Source: Oscillibacter valericigenes (GTDB lineage: Bacteria > Bacillota > Clostridia > Oscillospirales > Oscillospiraceae). Taken from it: a stretch of DNA of 64,000 nt. The notes under the pieces were generated by a model. The model was not told the DNA's origin. It did not search any database and saw nothing but the letters and a program-made list of their open reading frames with translations. Of the stretch, positions 25,960-34,728 are shown piece by piece. The stretch covers positions 124,001 to 188,000 of the forward strand of contig NZ_JAFBIV010000001.1 in NCBI RefSeq assembly GCF_021531915.1. The letters are read 5' to 3'. The translations under genes and the position numbers were made by a program. Positions within the stretch are counted from its first letter, which is position 1; each line of letters begins with the position of its first letter.

Positions 25960-26670
25960 TCACCTCTGATTAACGAAAAATCTACCAGAGAGGGTATGAT
26001 CCGTAGTATATGTGATAGCCACACCTGTTGTAGGTTCAGTGTATTTAACAATTAGTGTTCCGTAAACATCATATTCAATAGCGGTATCTTGTTCCCCGTT
26101 ATAGTCTGCAATCTTCACATCGTAATCCGTCTGAGTCCATGACTCAAAGTTAATACCCAGTTGATATTGCCTGCTCGTACAATTGTTGACACTCATAAAT
26201 CTATCATACTGAGCATCAATCGTCGTATTAATGCTTACCTGAATCTCTGCAGCACCATAAAGAAGTCCATTATTGACGCTTCTATTTTCAATTCGATGGA
26301 TACTTTTAAACGTCTTGTCATATGGCATAACTGATGCCGGGTTCGCTTCATTAAGAGTTCCTGTAATAGATTCCGTCTCAGTATTATATGAAACAAACCG
26401 ACCTGTCATTTCATCGAAATTCTCAATTGAGGCTAATTCAGCTCTAACTCTTACCACCTCTTCTTCAAGCATCTTCTCTGTATATACAAACGTAGGATCA
26501 ATGTTTTCAACCTCAATCCGAATATTGTATTTTTCATATTCCTTGGCAATTTCAGCGTAAAATTTTTCTGCTGAAATTGTGTTTTCCTGCATGTCCGCTG
26601 CATATGCAGGCAGGGATATTGTCAAACATACCGTAAAGGCCATGAACAACGTAATAAGTTTCTTTTTCAT
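25960..26670 (-). CDS. Secreted protein of unknown function
   Basis: 236 residues with a signal peptide (KKKLITLFMAFTVCLTISLP, cleavage near AYAA). The N-terminal third is helical and charged (EKFYAEIAKEYEKY). The C-terminal part looks beta-rich (EYDVYGTLIVKYTEPTTGVA). No family recognised. A small membrane protein gene follows at once, repeating the pattern of this region. Confidence 0.6.
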   Translation of the reverse strand: MKKKLITLFMAFTVCLTISLPAYAADMQENTISAEKFYAEIAKEYEKYNIRIEVENIDPTFVYTEKMLEEEVVRVRAELASIENFDEMTGRFVSYNTETESITGTLNEANPASVMPYDKTFKSIHRIENRSVNNGLLYGAAEIQVSINTTIDAQYDRFMSVNNCTSRQYQLGINFESWTQTDYDVKIADYNGEQDTAIEYDVYGTLIVKYTEPTTGVAITYTTDHTLSGRFFVNQR

Positions 26671-26755
26671 TAAGCTACACTCCTATTCATTGTTAGCTAT
26701 TTCCGCTTTTTAATATCGCACAAATCCGGAGACTTTTACAGTCTTACAAGTCCCG

Positions 26756-26857
26756 TCATTGCAGTTCAAGAACTACGTCAGAGATGTTCTTTCCGACGCC
26801 CGCCACCTCCACAGTATAGCGAAAGATCCGATTTAGAGGAGATTCACGGTTCTTCAT
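26756..26857 (-). CDS. Possible 33-residue protein
   Basis: ATG to TGA with a coding-like sequence (MKNRESPLNRIFRYTVEV, then GKNISDVVLELQ). GGAGG lies 15 nt before the ATG, further than normal. The gap 26671-27024 otherwise holds only the palindromes at 26951-26994. Confidence 0.25.
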   Translation of the reverse strand: MKNRESPLNRIFRYTVEVAGVGKNISDVVLELQ

Positions 26858-26950
26858 GATTCCCAACTATTACCTCCTAGTTTATACGCAGTTAACTATC
26901 AGAAATGGGCCCATAAGATTGGAACTTTTTAGACAGCACCTCCTAATAAA

Positions 26951-26994
26951 CCCCGAGGGGATATCCCCTCGGGGTCTGCATATATGCAGACCCC
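26951..26994. repeat. Two overlapping perfect 24-bp palindromes
   Basis: 26951-26974 (centre GATATC) and 26971-26994 (centre TATATA) are each perfectly self-complementary and share a GGGG. They lie 31 bp past the stop of the secreted protein at 27025. The stems cannot both form fully. No T tract follows, so a plain terminator is not certain. Confidence 0.6.
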
Positions 26995-27024
26995 GTCATA
27001 ACTTTGTCAAACACTTTTCCTCGG

Positions 27025-27378
27025 TTACGGGCAGGTTGCTGTGGTAGAGACAGCCGGTTTCGATACTCCGTTGACGGAATATGTCAGTTTGAGAGTATAG
27101 CTCTTGCCACTCTTTACCTTGCTCTCGCCGTATACGGAAACGCTGTCAATGCCAGAGTTGCTCCAAGAGTCCACATATGTGCTCCCCTGATAAAGGGTCA
27201 GCGTTGCCTTTACCTCATCGTCTGAATGATCACCATAACAAACCGCAGTACAGATTGCTGTTGTATTACTGAAAGAAATGCGAGGTTTTGCAGCAATTCC
27301 ACGCAGTTCTGCCGCTTGGGAACCTATGGACAGTACCAAGGCTGTTAATGCGACCAATGTGAGTATACGTCTTTTCAA
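27025..27378 (-). CDS. Small secreted protein
   Basis: About 117 residues. A TTG start at 27378 is preferred: AAGGGGGTG lies 8 nt upstream and the product begins with a signal peptide (MKRRILTLVALTALVLSIGS). The mature part (about 92 residues) is beta-rich (ISFSNTTAICTAVCYGD, KSYTLKLTYSVNG) with three Cys residues. No family recognised. It lies between the sigma/anti-sigma pair and another secreted gene. Confidence 0.55.
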   Translation of the reverse strand: MKRRILTLVALTALVLSIGSQAAELRGIAAKPRISFSNTTAICTAVCYGDHSDDEVKATLTLYQGSTYVDSWSNSGIDSVSVYGESKVKSGKSYTLKLTYSVNGVSKPAVSTTATCP

Positions 27379-27463
27379 ATAATTCACCCCCTTCTGCATT
27401 TTTTGCCAGGCATCGCCTGTTTCTACTGAGTAAATGCAGAAGGGGGTACTATTCTCACAAGAT

Positions 27464-27930
27464 CTTTAAAAATAATTCTATTTTGTCATTTTAACCAAAG
27501 ATACGCTCTCGGCAATATTCAATATGTCGGTTTCGTTGAGAGCAGCCATTAACGTAAATTGAAGGTTTCTTTCAGCATCAATCCAAGTCAGGGTGCTTCT
27601 CGTGTTTTCCCAATCTTTCTCTAAAAATAGTTGGCCCTCCAAATCATTCACTGTCACCGAAATGACCTCGGTGTCCTCTGTCACAAAATCAGATGCTCCG
27701 CCTTGTGACATATAGGCATAATCGAAAATAATTCTTTGATCATTTTCCTTATTAGGATTGTAAAAAGTAAACGAGATATATTCCGGCCACTCTATCCGTT
27801 TGCTCTCGTCTTCAATATATCCCTCCGGTAAATCCGTGATCTCATACTGCGGCATCTCATCAGTAATCTGTTCTCCCGAATACCGATATGTGATATGTGT
27901 CTCATACCACTCCGTAACCCAACGGATCAC
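27464..27930. repeat. Duplicated anti-sigma segment, copy 2
   Basis: Near-identical to 24321-24795; see there. Similarity ends at the same codon in both, just outside the membrane segment. Confidence 0.85.
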
Positions 27931-28206
27931 TGCTGCTCGTACCGTTGGGCTAACAGCCATCATGCTACCAAAACTGAGCAACGCGATCAACAGTATAACC
28001 GCTATCTTTTGAACAGCCGCTTTCCAGACAGGCTTTGTTTTGTTTCGCAGCCATTTGATTGGATCATTCAGCATATCTCTCATCTGGCGTTTATGTTTTC
28101 GCGACGGAACAAACGGGTCGGCTTCTTCCTTTTCAAACGCCTCGTCGATCCGCAGGGAGTCCAGCAAAACATGGCGCATCATTCTATCCAGTTCATTATC
28201 TGTCAT
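27478..28206 (-). CDS. Anti-sigma factor, DUF4367-like, paired with an ECF sigma factor
   Basis: 242 residues with the same layout as the copy at 24343-25071: cytoplasmic sigma-binding part (LDRMMRHVLLDSLRIDEAFE), membrane segment (IAVILLIALLSFGSMMAVS) and external domain. It overlaps the sigma gene by 4 bp, the usual arrangement for a sigma and its inhibitor. The external domain is nearly identical to copy 1, so both would sense the same signal. Confidence 0.8.
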   Translation of the reverse strand: MTDNELDRMMRHVLLDSLRIDEAFEKEEADPFVPSRKHKRQMRDMLNDPIKWLRNKTKPVWKAAVQKIAVILLIALLSFGSMMAVSPTVRAAVIRWVTEWYETHITYRYSGEQITDEMPQYEITDLPEGYIEDESKRIEWPEYISFTFYNPNKENDQRIIFDYAYMSQGGASDFVTEDTEVISVTVNDLEGQLFLEKDWENTRSTLTWIDAERNLQFTLMAALNETDILNIAESVSLVKMTK

Positions 28207-28748
28207 GTATGGAATCCCTCCTTTTCCGCAAGCTCACGCAGCAACAAACGGCCACGTGAAATACGGGTATTGACTGCCGACTCTGATATCCCCAAATGCT
28301 GTGCAATTTCCTTTCCAGAATAATCCAACAATAGCTTCATCTCTAACGCAGCGCGGTATGTCTCAGGAATCCTTCCAAATAGCTTCACAACATCGTCGTA
28401 ACAGGATATCATCTGCGCGTCTCCGACTATTGCATCCCAATCCTCAAACGGGACAGTCTTTTGCTTCTTCCTCAAGATCATATATGCTTCATTCTTCACT
28501 ATGGAAATGCACCAGTAAGGCAATTCGTCACAAGGAATCTCATAAACTTTTTCAAAATGCCGAATAATCTGAATATATGTATTTTGCACAGCATCTTCGG
28601 CATCCTGTTGATTCTTCAACAGCCGCATAGCATTCTGTTCGATCCGCTCATTACATTGCTCGTATAATAAAGTAAACCTTGTCCGGTCTTCCTCAGTCTC
28701 CAGCAGTGCCAAAAACAGTGATAACACGAGATTTTCACCTTCCATCAT
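28203..28748 (-). CDS. ECF-type RNA polymerase sigma factor
   Basis: About 181 residues. Region 2 contains QDAEDAVQNTYIQIIRHFEK. Region 4 ends with the helix-turn-helix YRAALEMKLLLDYSGKEIAQ and SESAVNTRISRGRLLLRE. The frame is open to 28796; the ATG pair at 28748 (MMEGENLVLSLF) after TATAGGG is preferred. Its targets are unknown; the secreted genes on the same element are obvious candidates. Confidence 0.8.
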   Translation of the reverse strand: MMEGENLVLSLFLALLETEEDRTRFTLLYEQCNERIEQNAMRLLKNQQDAEDAVQNTYIQIIRHFEKVYEIPCDELPYWCISIVKNEAYMILRKKQKTVPFEDWDAIVGDAQMISCYDDVVKLFGRIPETYRAALEMKLLLDYSGKEIAQHLGISESAVNTRISRGRLLLRELAEKEGFHT

Positions 28749-28854
28749 ATCCCTATAATATAAAGTGATTCTATCACAGGGCATTCTATATAGCAAATCG
28801 TAAGGCTAAGATGCAAATCGAATAGACGAGTAGCGTAGCTCGCCCACTTAACGC

Positions 28855-29217
28855 ACGAAAAAACGCCCCACACAGCCGGTCAGGTAATTTAACCGACTAT
28901 GCGGGGCATTGCTCAACTTGCTCATGATCTTGCCGTACATCTGGAGTTTTTCCGCATCATAACGCTGGGCCAACAACGACTTGACATGCTGGATTATTAT
29001 GCGTTTCATGCTCTATTTTCAATATAAATGAGAAAAAAGCAGCCGGAAAGCAGGCTGGAACTCTGACCATTTTGTGGGCTGAATACGAGAAAATATTATG
29101 TAAGAAAACCGCCTCCTTTTGCATTTATATAGTAAGAGCATAGATTTCTACTTTGGGACGCGAAAGGAGATGACTTATGAGAAACGCATATTAGAAACAT
29201 CTGCTCTATGCGCCCAT
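28855..29217. repeat. 363-bp mosaic direct repeat, copy A
   Basis: Over 90% identical by eye to 31569-31934. It has four parts: a GC-rich hairpin (AACGCCCCACA / TGCGGGGCATT); a stub of the end of the S1-like gene at 33399 (minus-strand frame YDAEKLQMYGKIMSK); a decayed start of IS66 tnpC (about 29028-29100); and a leader ending with ribosome site AAAGGAGATG and the 5-codon frame MRNAY. Each copy precedes a secreted-protein gene. Confidence 0.8.
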
Positions 29218-29541
29218 GATAAAACGATCAATTAGAAAGGAAGGAGTACAAGGTTGAAACACTCAAAATAGGCCGCAAATAAGGGGAAAATGAAAAAAGC
29301 GCACAAAAACTAAGCCCAGCACCTGGACTGCTTTTGCACGCTATTCCGTCTCGGTTGAAGAATAGGCCGAGGCGTTTGCCACTACACCTGCATGTCGGGC
29401 GTAAAATCGACGGTGAATCCAACGCCAAACACCGGGAGGTCACTATTCTTTAACAATTATATCGTGCTGTGCTGCATAGGTCAAGCGGGTTTCATGTCCC
29501 TTTGGTACCTTGGAGCGCAGCGGAAAGGAATGGTCATATAT
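29218..29541 (+). other. Leader region before the secreted protein, nothing clear
   Basis: 324 bp with several good ribosome-site-like stretches (for example AGGAAGGAG near 29238) each followed only by frames of a few codons. I see no gene or convincing promoter. The frame of the next gene is open from 29392, but its signal peptide sets the start at 29542. Confidence 0.4.
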
Positions 29542-30705
29542 ATGACGAAGAAACTATGTAGCATTATTTTGGTCATCGTATTATCTGTGACTTTTTGCCT
29601 CCCCGCATCCGCAGCACCTCCTTTCGCGGAAGCAGAACCAAGTGAGCAGGCAGAAACACTTTTTGTAGCGACCTGTATTAATAGTGACAAACGCTTTTCC
29701 GCTAGCTTGGACTACGGAGTAACCGCATCTGCTTTGCAGGCAACAAAGGAAAAGCAGAGTGAATATGGCTATTTGCTAAATGTTCTTAATAATGCAGAAG
29801 TAATTTATGAAAACAAAGAACTCGGCATAAAGAATTACGATCTTGATATTGCAAAATGCATCCCTATTCCTAATGCCTCTCAGATCGTCGAAGTGGGCAT
29901 GAGTAATGGTGCAATTTGCATTTCGTATCATGCGAAGAATGGAGAGTTCGTGATTCTAGAATATTATCCTGACGAGACTGTAAATACATACGTTGGGCAG
30001 GCAATGAATACGGACAGTGTGCGAGAAGCCTCTCCTGTAACAATTTATAATGGAAAATCAGAAGCTGTAACTGAACTTGTGTTTACAAATGTAGATGCCG
30101 ATCAAACAAGAGCTTCTGAAAAAACAGTAGATTTTCCCTCCCCTGTTGACTGTGGATTTGAAGATACCGGGGCAGCAGGCGTGGTGGAAACGACACAGCG
30201 AGCATACATTTCTAATCTGCAACAGGATCTGTATGTGCGCGTTGTACGGTATAACAGCGAATACCGGAGAGACCGTACTGGTTGGCTAACATACGGAGCA
30301 ACTGTTGCTGTTTCAGTTATCGCTGCTGCATATTCCTTCCCAACGCTTGGCCTCGCTTCCTTCCTTTCGTACGCAGGCGTGGCTTTAACAGGAGTTGACG
30401 TAACTGCCAAACTTTTAGAGGCAATTAGACTGCCTCGATATCCTGACTATAGATCCTTGGAAGGAAAGTTTGGAGACATCTATGACACAACTGTTTATCA
30501 TTGCTATTGCAGAGTTTATGACAATACGGGTGGAAGCGAGTACATCAGTGGTGTCAATGCAAGCGGTAATTTCACCTATGTAAAGCGCGGATATACTGGA
30601 ATCAAAACAAATGCAGAAGTAATCGAGAGAACGGCGCATATGTTTAATACATGTATTGCAACAGACGGAAATAATACCATGTATTTCCCTGCAGATTGGG
30701 GTTAA
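29542..30705 (+). CDS. Large secreted protein of unknown function
   Basis: About 387 residues with a signal peptide (KKLCSIILVIVLSVTFCLPA, cleavage near ASA). A hydrophobic stretch in the middle (about 255-290, YGATVAVSVIAAAYSF and FLSYAGVALTG) could insert into a membrane, as in some pore-forming proteins. The C-terminal part (DIYDTTVYHCYCRVYDNTGG) has a Cys pair. It is directly followed by a zinc-ribbon gene (1-bp gap). No family recognised. Confidence 0.6.
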   Translation: MTKKLCSIILVIVLSVTFCLPASAAPPFAEAEPSEQAETLFVATCINSDKRFSASLDYGVTASALQATKEKQSEYGYLLNVLNNAEVIYENKELGIKNYDLDIAKCIPIPNASQIVEVGMSNGAICISYHAKNGEFVILEYYPDETVNTYVGQAMNTDSVREASPVTIYNGKSEAVTELVFTNVDADQTRASEKTVDFPSPVDCGFEDTGAAGVVETTQRAYISNLQQDLYVRVVRYNSEYRRDRTGWLTYGATVAVSVIAAAYSFPTLGLASFLSYAGVALTGVDVTAKLLEAIRLPRYPDYRSLEGKFGDIYDTTVYHCYCRVYDNTGGSEYISGVNASGNFTYVKRGYTGIKTNAEVIERTAHMFNTCIATDGNNTMYFPADWG

Positions 30706-30706
30706 T

Positions 30707-30931
30707 ATGCGCTGTCCCTACTGTAAGGATCCCATGGAGGAAGGCTGTGTTCAGGGCCCACGCGGAATATATTGGTCGGAAAAGCCGTCAAAATTTATTC
30801 CTCCATACAAGAAGAACACCATGCCATTGTCAGAGGAAACATTTCTCACAATACCTACAATTCGTGCTCACCGTTGTCAGAAATGCGAAATAATTATTCT
30901 TTGCAGCAAAGAAAAACAGGTGTACTGGTAA
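30707..30931 (+). CDS. Small zinc-ribbon protein (DUF6487-like)
   Basis: 74 residues. MRCPYCKDPMEEGCVQ at the start and HRCQKCEIIIL at the end supply two Cys pairs. GIYWSEKPSKF matches PISWTPKKLKL of the paralogue at 25239-25460. It begins 1 bp after the secreted protein's stop, so the two are translated together. Confidence 0.65.
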   Translation: MRCPYCKDPMEEGCVQGPRGIYWSEKPSKFIPPYKKNTMPLSEETFLTIPTIRAHRCQKCEIIILCSKEKQVYW

Positions 30932-30958
30932 AGGTTCCCAGCGATTTGCTGCGGGTAA

Positions 30959-31168
30959 GCCTTCTGCATTATTTCCTGCCACAAAGCAAAAGCAGATGCT
31001 AGAACCTTTTTGGCTGATACCAGCGGCGATCTCTATTCCACAAATAATTCGGCTAAAAGCGGAAATATCAGAAATTCTCTTGTCTCGAATGATATTGACG
31101 AGCTCTTCCCTCGAACCATCGCATGGGATCTTGAGGATTTAGACTTATTGACGCACACCGCCCGTTAA
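30959..31168 (+). pseudogene. Coding-like fragment, no start
   Basis: An open stretch of 69 codons with plausible protein sequence (KADARTFLADTSGDLYSTNN, later DIDELFPRTIAWDLEDLD) to a TAA. There is an in-frame stop just upstream and no start codon. It is probably the end of a lost gene. Confidence 0.3.
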
Positions 31169-31222
31169 TTCCTATCCAAGGGACTGCCTCTAAATAGATT
31201 TTTCCCAGAAGACAACCATTAA

Positions 31223-31265
31223 AAAGTTCCGGAAACTTGCTGGATTTGTAAGTTCCCGGAACTTT
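31223..31265 (+). terminator. Hairpin with T-rich tail
   Basis: A 16-bp stem with one mismatch (AAAGTTCCGG.AACTT) and an 11-nt loop, followed by CTTTG. It closes the region after the secreted/zinc-ribbon pair. Confidence 0.65.
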
Positions 31266-31452
31266 CTTTGCGCGGCTTTACGTGAAAATGGAATAAAATT
31301 CCTGTTTGAGATAGCACCTTGGACTATAATAAGATCGGAGATCATGATGAAAAATCCATTTTACTGGTTCTGAAGATCATCTATTGAAATGTTGCGAGGC
31401 GCCAGGGTTTTTAGCAATGGAAAAGCGTAGAGAGCATCATTAGAAGTAAACA

Positions 31453-31495
31453 AAAGGATCTGGTGCACAGCACACGCTTCCATCAGATCTTTTTT
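31453..31495 (+). terminator. Terminator-like hairpin
   Basis: An imperfect stem (AAGGATCTGGTG against CATCAGATCTTT) followed by TTTTTT. The stretch 31266-31568 around it shows no gene. Confidence 0.5.
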
Positions 31496-31568
31496 CAGAA
31501 ACAAAAGCTCTTGGCATTTTGGTTTACAACATATTGACTATGAAGCGTAGCATACGCCCGCTGGACAA

Positions 31569-31934
31569 ACGAAAAAACGCCCCACACAGCCGGTCAGAAA
31601 ACTGACCAGCCATGTGGGGCGTTGCTCATTTACCACTTGCTCATGATTTTTACGTACATCCGGAGTTTCCTTCTCAAAACGCTAGGCTAACAACGACTTG
31701 ACATACTGGATTATTATGCGTTTCATGCTCTATTTTCAATATAAATGAGAAAAAAGCAGCCGAAAAGCAGGCTGGAACTCTGACCATTTTGTGGGCTGAA
31801 TACGAGAAAATATTATGTAAGAAAACCGCCTCCTTTTGCATTTATATAGTAAGAGCATAGATTTCTACTTTGGGATGCGAAAGGAGATGACTTATGAGAA
31901 ACGCATATTAGAAACATCTGCTCTATGCGCCCAT
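31569..31934. repeat. 366-bp mosaic direct repeat, copy B
   Basis: Second copy of 28855-29217 with the same four parts. Its hairpin is better kept (AACGCCCCACA ... TGTGGGGCGTT with GGTCAG / CTGACC inside). It lies directly before the secreted-protein gene at 31998. Confidence 0.8.
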
Positions 31935-31997
31935 ATCTTATTATAGACACTTGCCTTGGCTTGTATGAAAATCAATCTGAAAGGACGAACAATACAT

Positions 31998-32915
31998 ATG
32001 AAAAAGCGAATCTGCTCACTAATGTTAGCAGGAATTATGATTCTGACAATTCCTGCATCTGCAACTGAATGTATCGAGGCTGCCAACACTGAAAACACTA
32101 AAGAGGTTGTTTTGGGAACTGTTGTTACAAAGGAGTTTGATGCTTTTCAGCAACTTGCAAATATTCCTGAACAACAGTTGTTGGCTGAAGGTTATAGTGA
32201 ACAAGAAATCAACGAACTTAAGTCCTTTTCTTATGAAGATGCTCTCTATGAAAGAGCTCAGTTGCCAGAAGAGACTCTCTTGAGCTATGGTTATACACAA
32301 GATGAAATTGCTATTCTGAAGGAGTATAATGGTGAAACAATTACAGAAGAATCAGCGGTATATTCCCTATCTGCAGAGTTAACCTCTCGGCTGACCCTGA
32401 CATATGCGAATTCTCGCGAATACATGCTGCATTATGATTGGTCATGGGATGGTCTACCTCTTAATACGGATATGACAGAGACTGCTGCGATTCGATGGAA
32501 GGGCGTAGACGTCAATGGACATGAAGTAGATATGTCGGCAGAAAATGCATACGCAGTCCTGAAATATTATTATCCGCCCGATGCGCTGGCACGCACCAGA
32601 ACAGTGAGAAATCCTAGCAGCTATTTTACAAGCTATCAGGATTTTAATACGATTCAGTGTAAATTCAAAATGCTAGATAGTGATCTAAACTATGTAAAGA
32701 ACGGTGCACTTTGGGCAACTATTTCCGTTGACGACGCAGTTACAAACGAAACGGTATATATCAAAGTAAGCGGGCTTTATGGCCATGGAAGTGTTTCTGC
32801 TAGCCCCTCAATATCTGTTAGTGGTGATGTGAGTTTAAGCTTCACGGGTACGACTTTGGATCTCGCTCCTCAGAGTTACAAAATCTATGCAGATGGTTCC
32901 CGTGAGCAGCTATGA
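31998..32915 (+). CDS. Secreted protein of unknown function
   Basis: 305 residues with a signal peptide (KKRICSLMLAGIMILTIPAS, cleavage near ASA). The N-terminal half has two similar helical segments (LAEGYSEQEINELKSFSYED and LLSYGYTQDEIAILKEYNGE). The C-terminal half looks beta-rich and ends SYKIYADGSREQL. AAAGGA lies upstream. Its TGA overlaps the ATG of the next gene (ATGA), so they are coupled. Confidence 0.6.
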   Translation: MKKRICSLMLAGIMILTIPASATECIEAANTENTKEVVLGTVVTKEFDAFQQLANIPEQQLLAEGYSEQEINELKSFSYEDALYERAQLPEETLLSYGYTQDEIAILKEYNGETITEESAVYSLSAELTSRLTLTYANSREYMLHYDWSWDGLPLNTDMTETAAIRWKGVDVNGHEVDMSAENAYAVLKYYYPPDALARTRTVRNPSSYFTSYQDFNTIQCKFKMLDSDLNYVKNGALWATISVDDAVTNETVYIKVSGLYGHGSVSASPSISVSGDVSLSFTGTTLDLAPQSYKIYADGSREQL

Positions 32916-33121
32916 TGATTAGCATACTTTGGGGGCTATGGCTCATTCAAATATGTACCGTCTGGCTGTGGCCTGGGGTTCTCATGTTTAATGCGCTCAA
33001 ATTAGCTTGGATGATTCGTGATAACAAAAAAGAGGGATATCGTTTATCGGCAATTCTGTGCATGATATCTATCTTCATGTTAGCGAGTTTCCCGATGATT
33101 TCTATTATATTAGACAAGTGA
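32912..33121 (+). CDS. Small membrane protein coupled to the secreted protein
   Basis: 69 residues with two membrane segments (ILWGLWLIQICTVWLWPGVL and LSAILCMISIFMLASFPMIS) and a short charged loop. The start overlaps the previous stop by 4 bp. Position and size fit an immunity or anchoring partner, but nothing in the sequence proves it. Confidence 0.55.
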   Translation: MMISILWGLWLIQICTVWLWPGVLMFNALKLAWMIRDNKKEGYRLSAILCMISIFMLASFPMISIILDK

Positions 33122-33356
33122 TTTTTCATAAGCGCATTGATCCATCTGCTTGAAATTTCACCGAAGGTTCAATTCTGCGCGAGCACACGGATACCGGCGT
33201 TCAAATGGATAAGGTTTTCGTCAATTGATGCAGTTTCACCGAATAATATTCAGATGATTAGTGAGACAGATCATTTCATCCGGCTCTGGAAAGATGTCAA
33301 TGGTGATGATTACCCTTTGATACAATTGATACAATAATGTGAGGACAGCAAGTGAG

Positions 33357-33397
33357 ATCCCTGCACCGGAGAATTCCAGCGCAGGGATTTCGTTTTT
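33357..33397 (+). terminator. Terminator between cargo and backbone
   Basis: An 8-bp stem ATCCCTGC / GCAGGGAT followed on the plus strand by TTCGTTTTTTT. It would stop cargo transcription before it runs into the convergent S1-like gene. Confidence 0.75.
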
Positions 33398-33398
33398 T

Positions 33399-34703
33399 TC
33401 ACCACTTGCTCATGATCTTGCCGTACATCTGGAGCTTTTCCTCCTCATAACGCTGGACCAGAAGCATGACGTTCTCTCCCACCATGAAGTCCGAGTCCTC
33501 ATGCTGGTAGGAGTAGTTGCACATACAGGTCACACCGTCCGGGAGATTGCAGAATACACCGCCGCCGTATTTGCCGGCGATAACTGCAAGGCGCCGGGCG
33601 CCGACGGGGTGGCGCTGCTGTGCGCCATAGAAGGGATTGACCTCCGTGTCTTTGATGGAGATGACCAGTTCATCCTTGTCCGGGTCATAGACCTTTACGA
33701 TGCAATCCAGTTCCATGCCCGGATGATACTCGTTGCGAAGATCCGGAATAGACACATAGCGCATCTCCCGCTGCGTGATGTCCAGATCGTGGCCGTAACA
33801 CTCAGCAAGGCAGCGCCGGGGGCCAACTGCCAGAAGGCGGCACTTGATGCGTGCACCGACGCGGTGCAAATCATCCCGGTGGGCAAAGAAATACCGCTGA
33901 CTGCGGTTGGCAAGCCTACGGGAGCCGATGGCAAAGTTGCTTTCCCTGTCCACTTTGATGATGATGTAGTCGATGACAGATCCCACGATGTTCTGCATGA
34001 CATAGTCAGGCCGCTCCTGCCCCTGCTCCCACATTTCAGAGGCGGGTATCACGATACGGACACGGTAGGGCACCACAATGGCGCAGAACATGGTCTGCTT
34101 CTCCATGGCACCGGTCTTTGGATTCCGGACAAAGACGGAAAGCGGGTCTACGCCAATGACGGTGCCACTTAGGGCGCTGCGGCCGCGGTAAGAGGCGTAA
34201 ATGGAGTTCCACTCCTGCCGCTCCTCCGGCGTCAAGTTTCTGTCCAGTTCATTGAACTTCAGTTCAAAGAATTTCTGGCGGTCGCTTTTCGTCGGACTCT
34301 TCGGTACCTCCTGAACCGGAGCAGGTTCGGATTCCTTGATTTCCTCCTGAAAGCCCCAGTCATCTTCGCCCTTGTCGGGGACTGGTGCAGGTGCTTCCGG
34401 CTTCTCGGACAGATCCACTTCATAGCACTCAGCGGGAAGTCCTTCCTGTAAAGGCAAACCCTCTGCCACAGGCTGTTGGGTATCCATGTTCAAAGGATTG
34501 TCCGACTGCGGTTCGGTTTCCAGCTCGGCAGTATTCTGCTGCTGCTCCACAGCTGAGCTGTCGGCGCCACGTTCAGGCTCGGAGAGAATCTCGCCGTTGG
34601 GCGGTTGAACGGTTTCCAACGACCTGGATTCCTGCATGGGGTCTACTTCGGTGGTGGGGTTCTGATTCATTTCCTCTTCGGGGGTTGTCTTTTTTCTTGC
34701 CAT
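33399..34703 (-). CDS. Element backbone protein with S1-like RNA-binding repeats
   Basis: 434 residues. The first 140 are acidic, Gln/Pro-rich and probably disordered. Then come three S1/OB-like units (about 175-250, GTVIGVDPLSVFV; 265-350, GARIKCRLLAVG and ELDCIVKVYDPDKDELVISI; 370-430, VIAGKYGGGVFCNLPDGV). Such proteins recur beside repA on clostridial conjugative elements; the role is unknown, perhaps RNA or DNA binding in replication. Its 3' end has been copied twice into the cargo (28855 and 31569). Confidence 0.65.
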   Translation of the reverse strand: MARKKTTPEEEMNQNPTTEVDPMQESRSLETVQPPNGEILSEPERGADSSAVEQQQNTAELETEPQSDNPLNMDTQQPVAEGLPLQEGLPAECYEVDLSEKPEAPAPVPDKGEDDWGFQEEIKESEPAPVQEVPKSPTKSDRQKFFELKFNELDRNLTPEERQEWNSIYASYRGRSALSGTVIGVDPLSVFVRNPKTGAMEKQTMFCAIVVPYRVRIVIPASEMWEQGQERPDYVMQNIVGSVIDYIIIKVDRESNFAIGSRRLANRSQRYFFAHRDDLHRVGARIKCRLLAVGPRRCLAECYGHDLDITQREMRYVSIPDLRNEYHPGMELDCIVKVYDPDKDELVISIKDTEVNPFYGAQQRHPVGARRLAVIAGKYGGGVFCNLPDGVTCMCNYSYQHEDSDFMVGENVMLLVQRYEEEKLQMYGKIMSKW

Positions 34704-34728
34704 GATACTGACCTCCTGATTTCAATTA

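Noticed and set aside
28855-31934. Direct repeats as CRISPR-like or integron attC-type sites
   Set aside because: Only two copies 2.7 kb apart, each a mosaic of known pieces (gene tail, IS66 start); no integrase of that type.
33137-33339. 66-codon frame after the last cargo pair
   Set aside because: No ribosome site and mixed sequence; the last 40 codons look somewhat coding but no family is recognised, so it was not listed as a gene.
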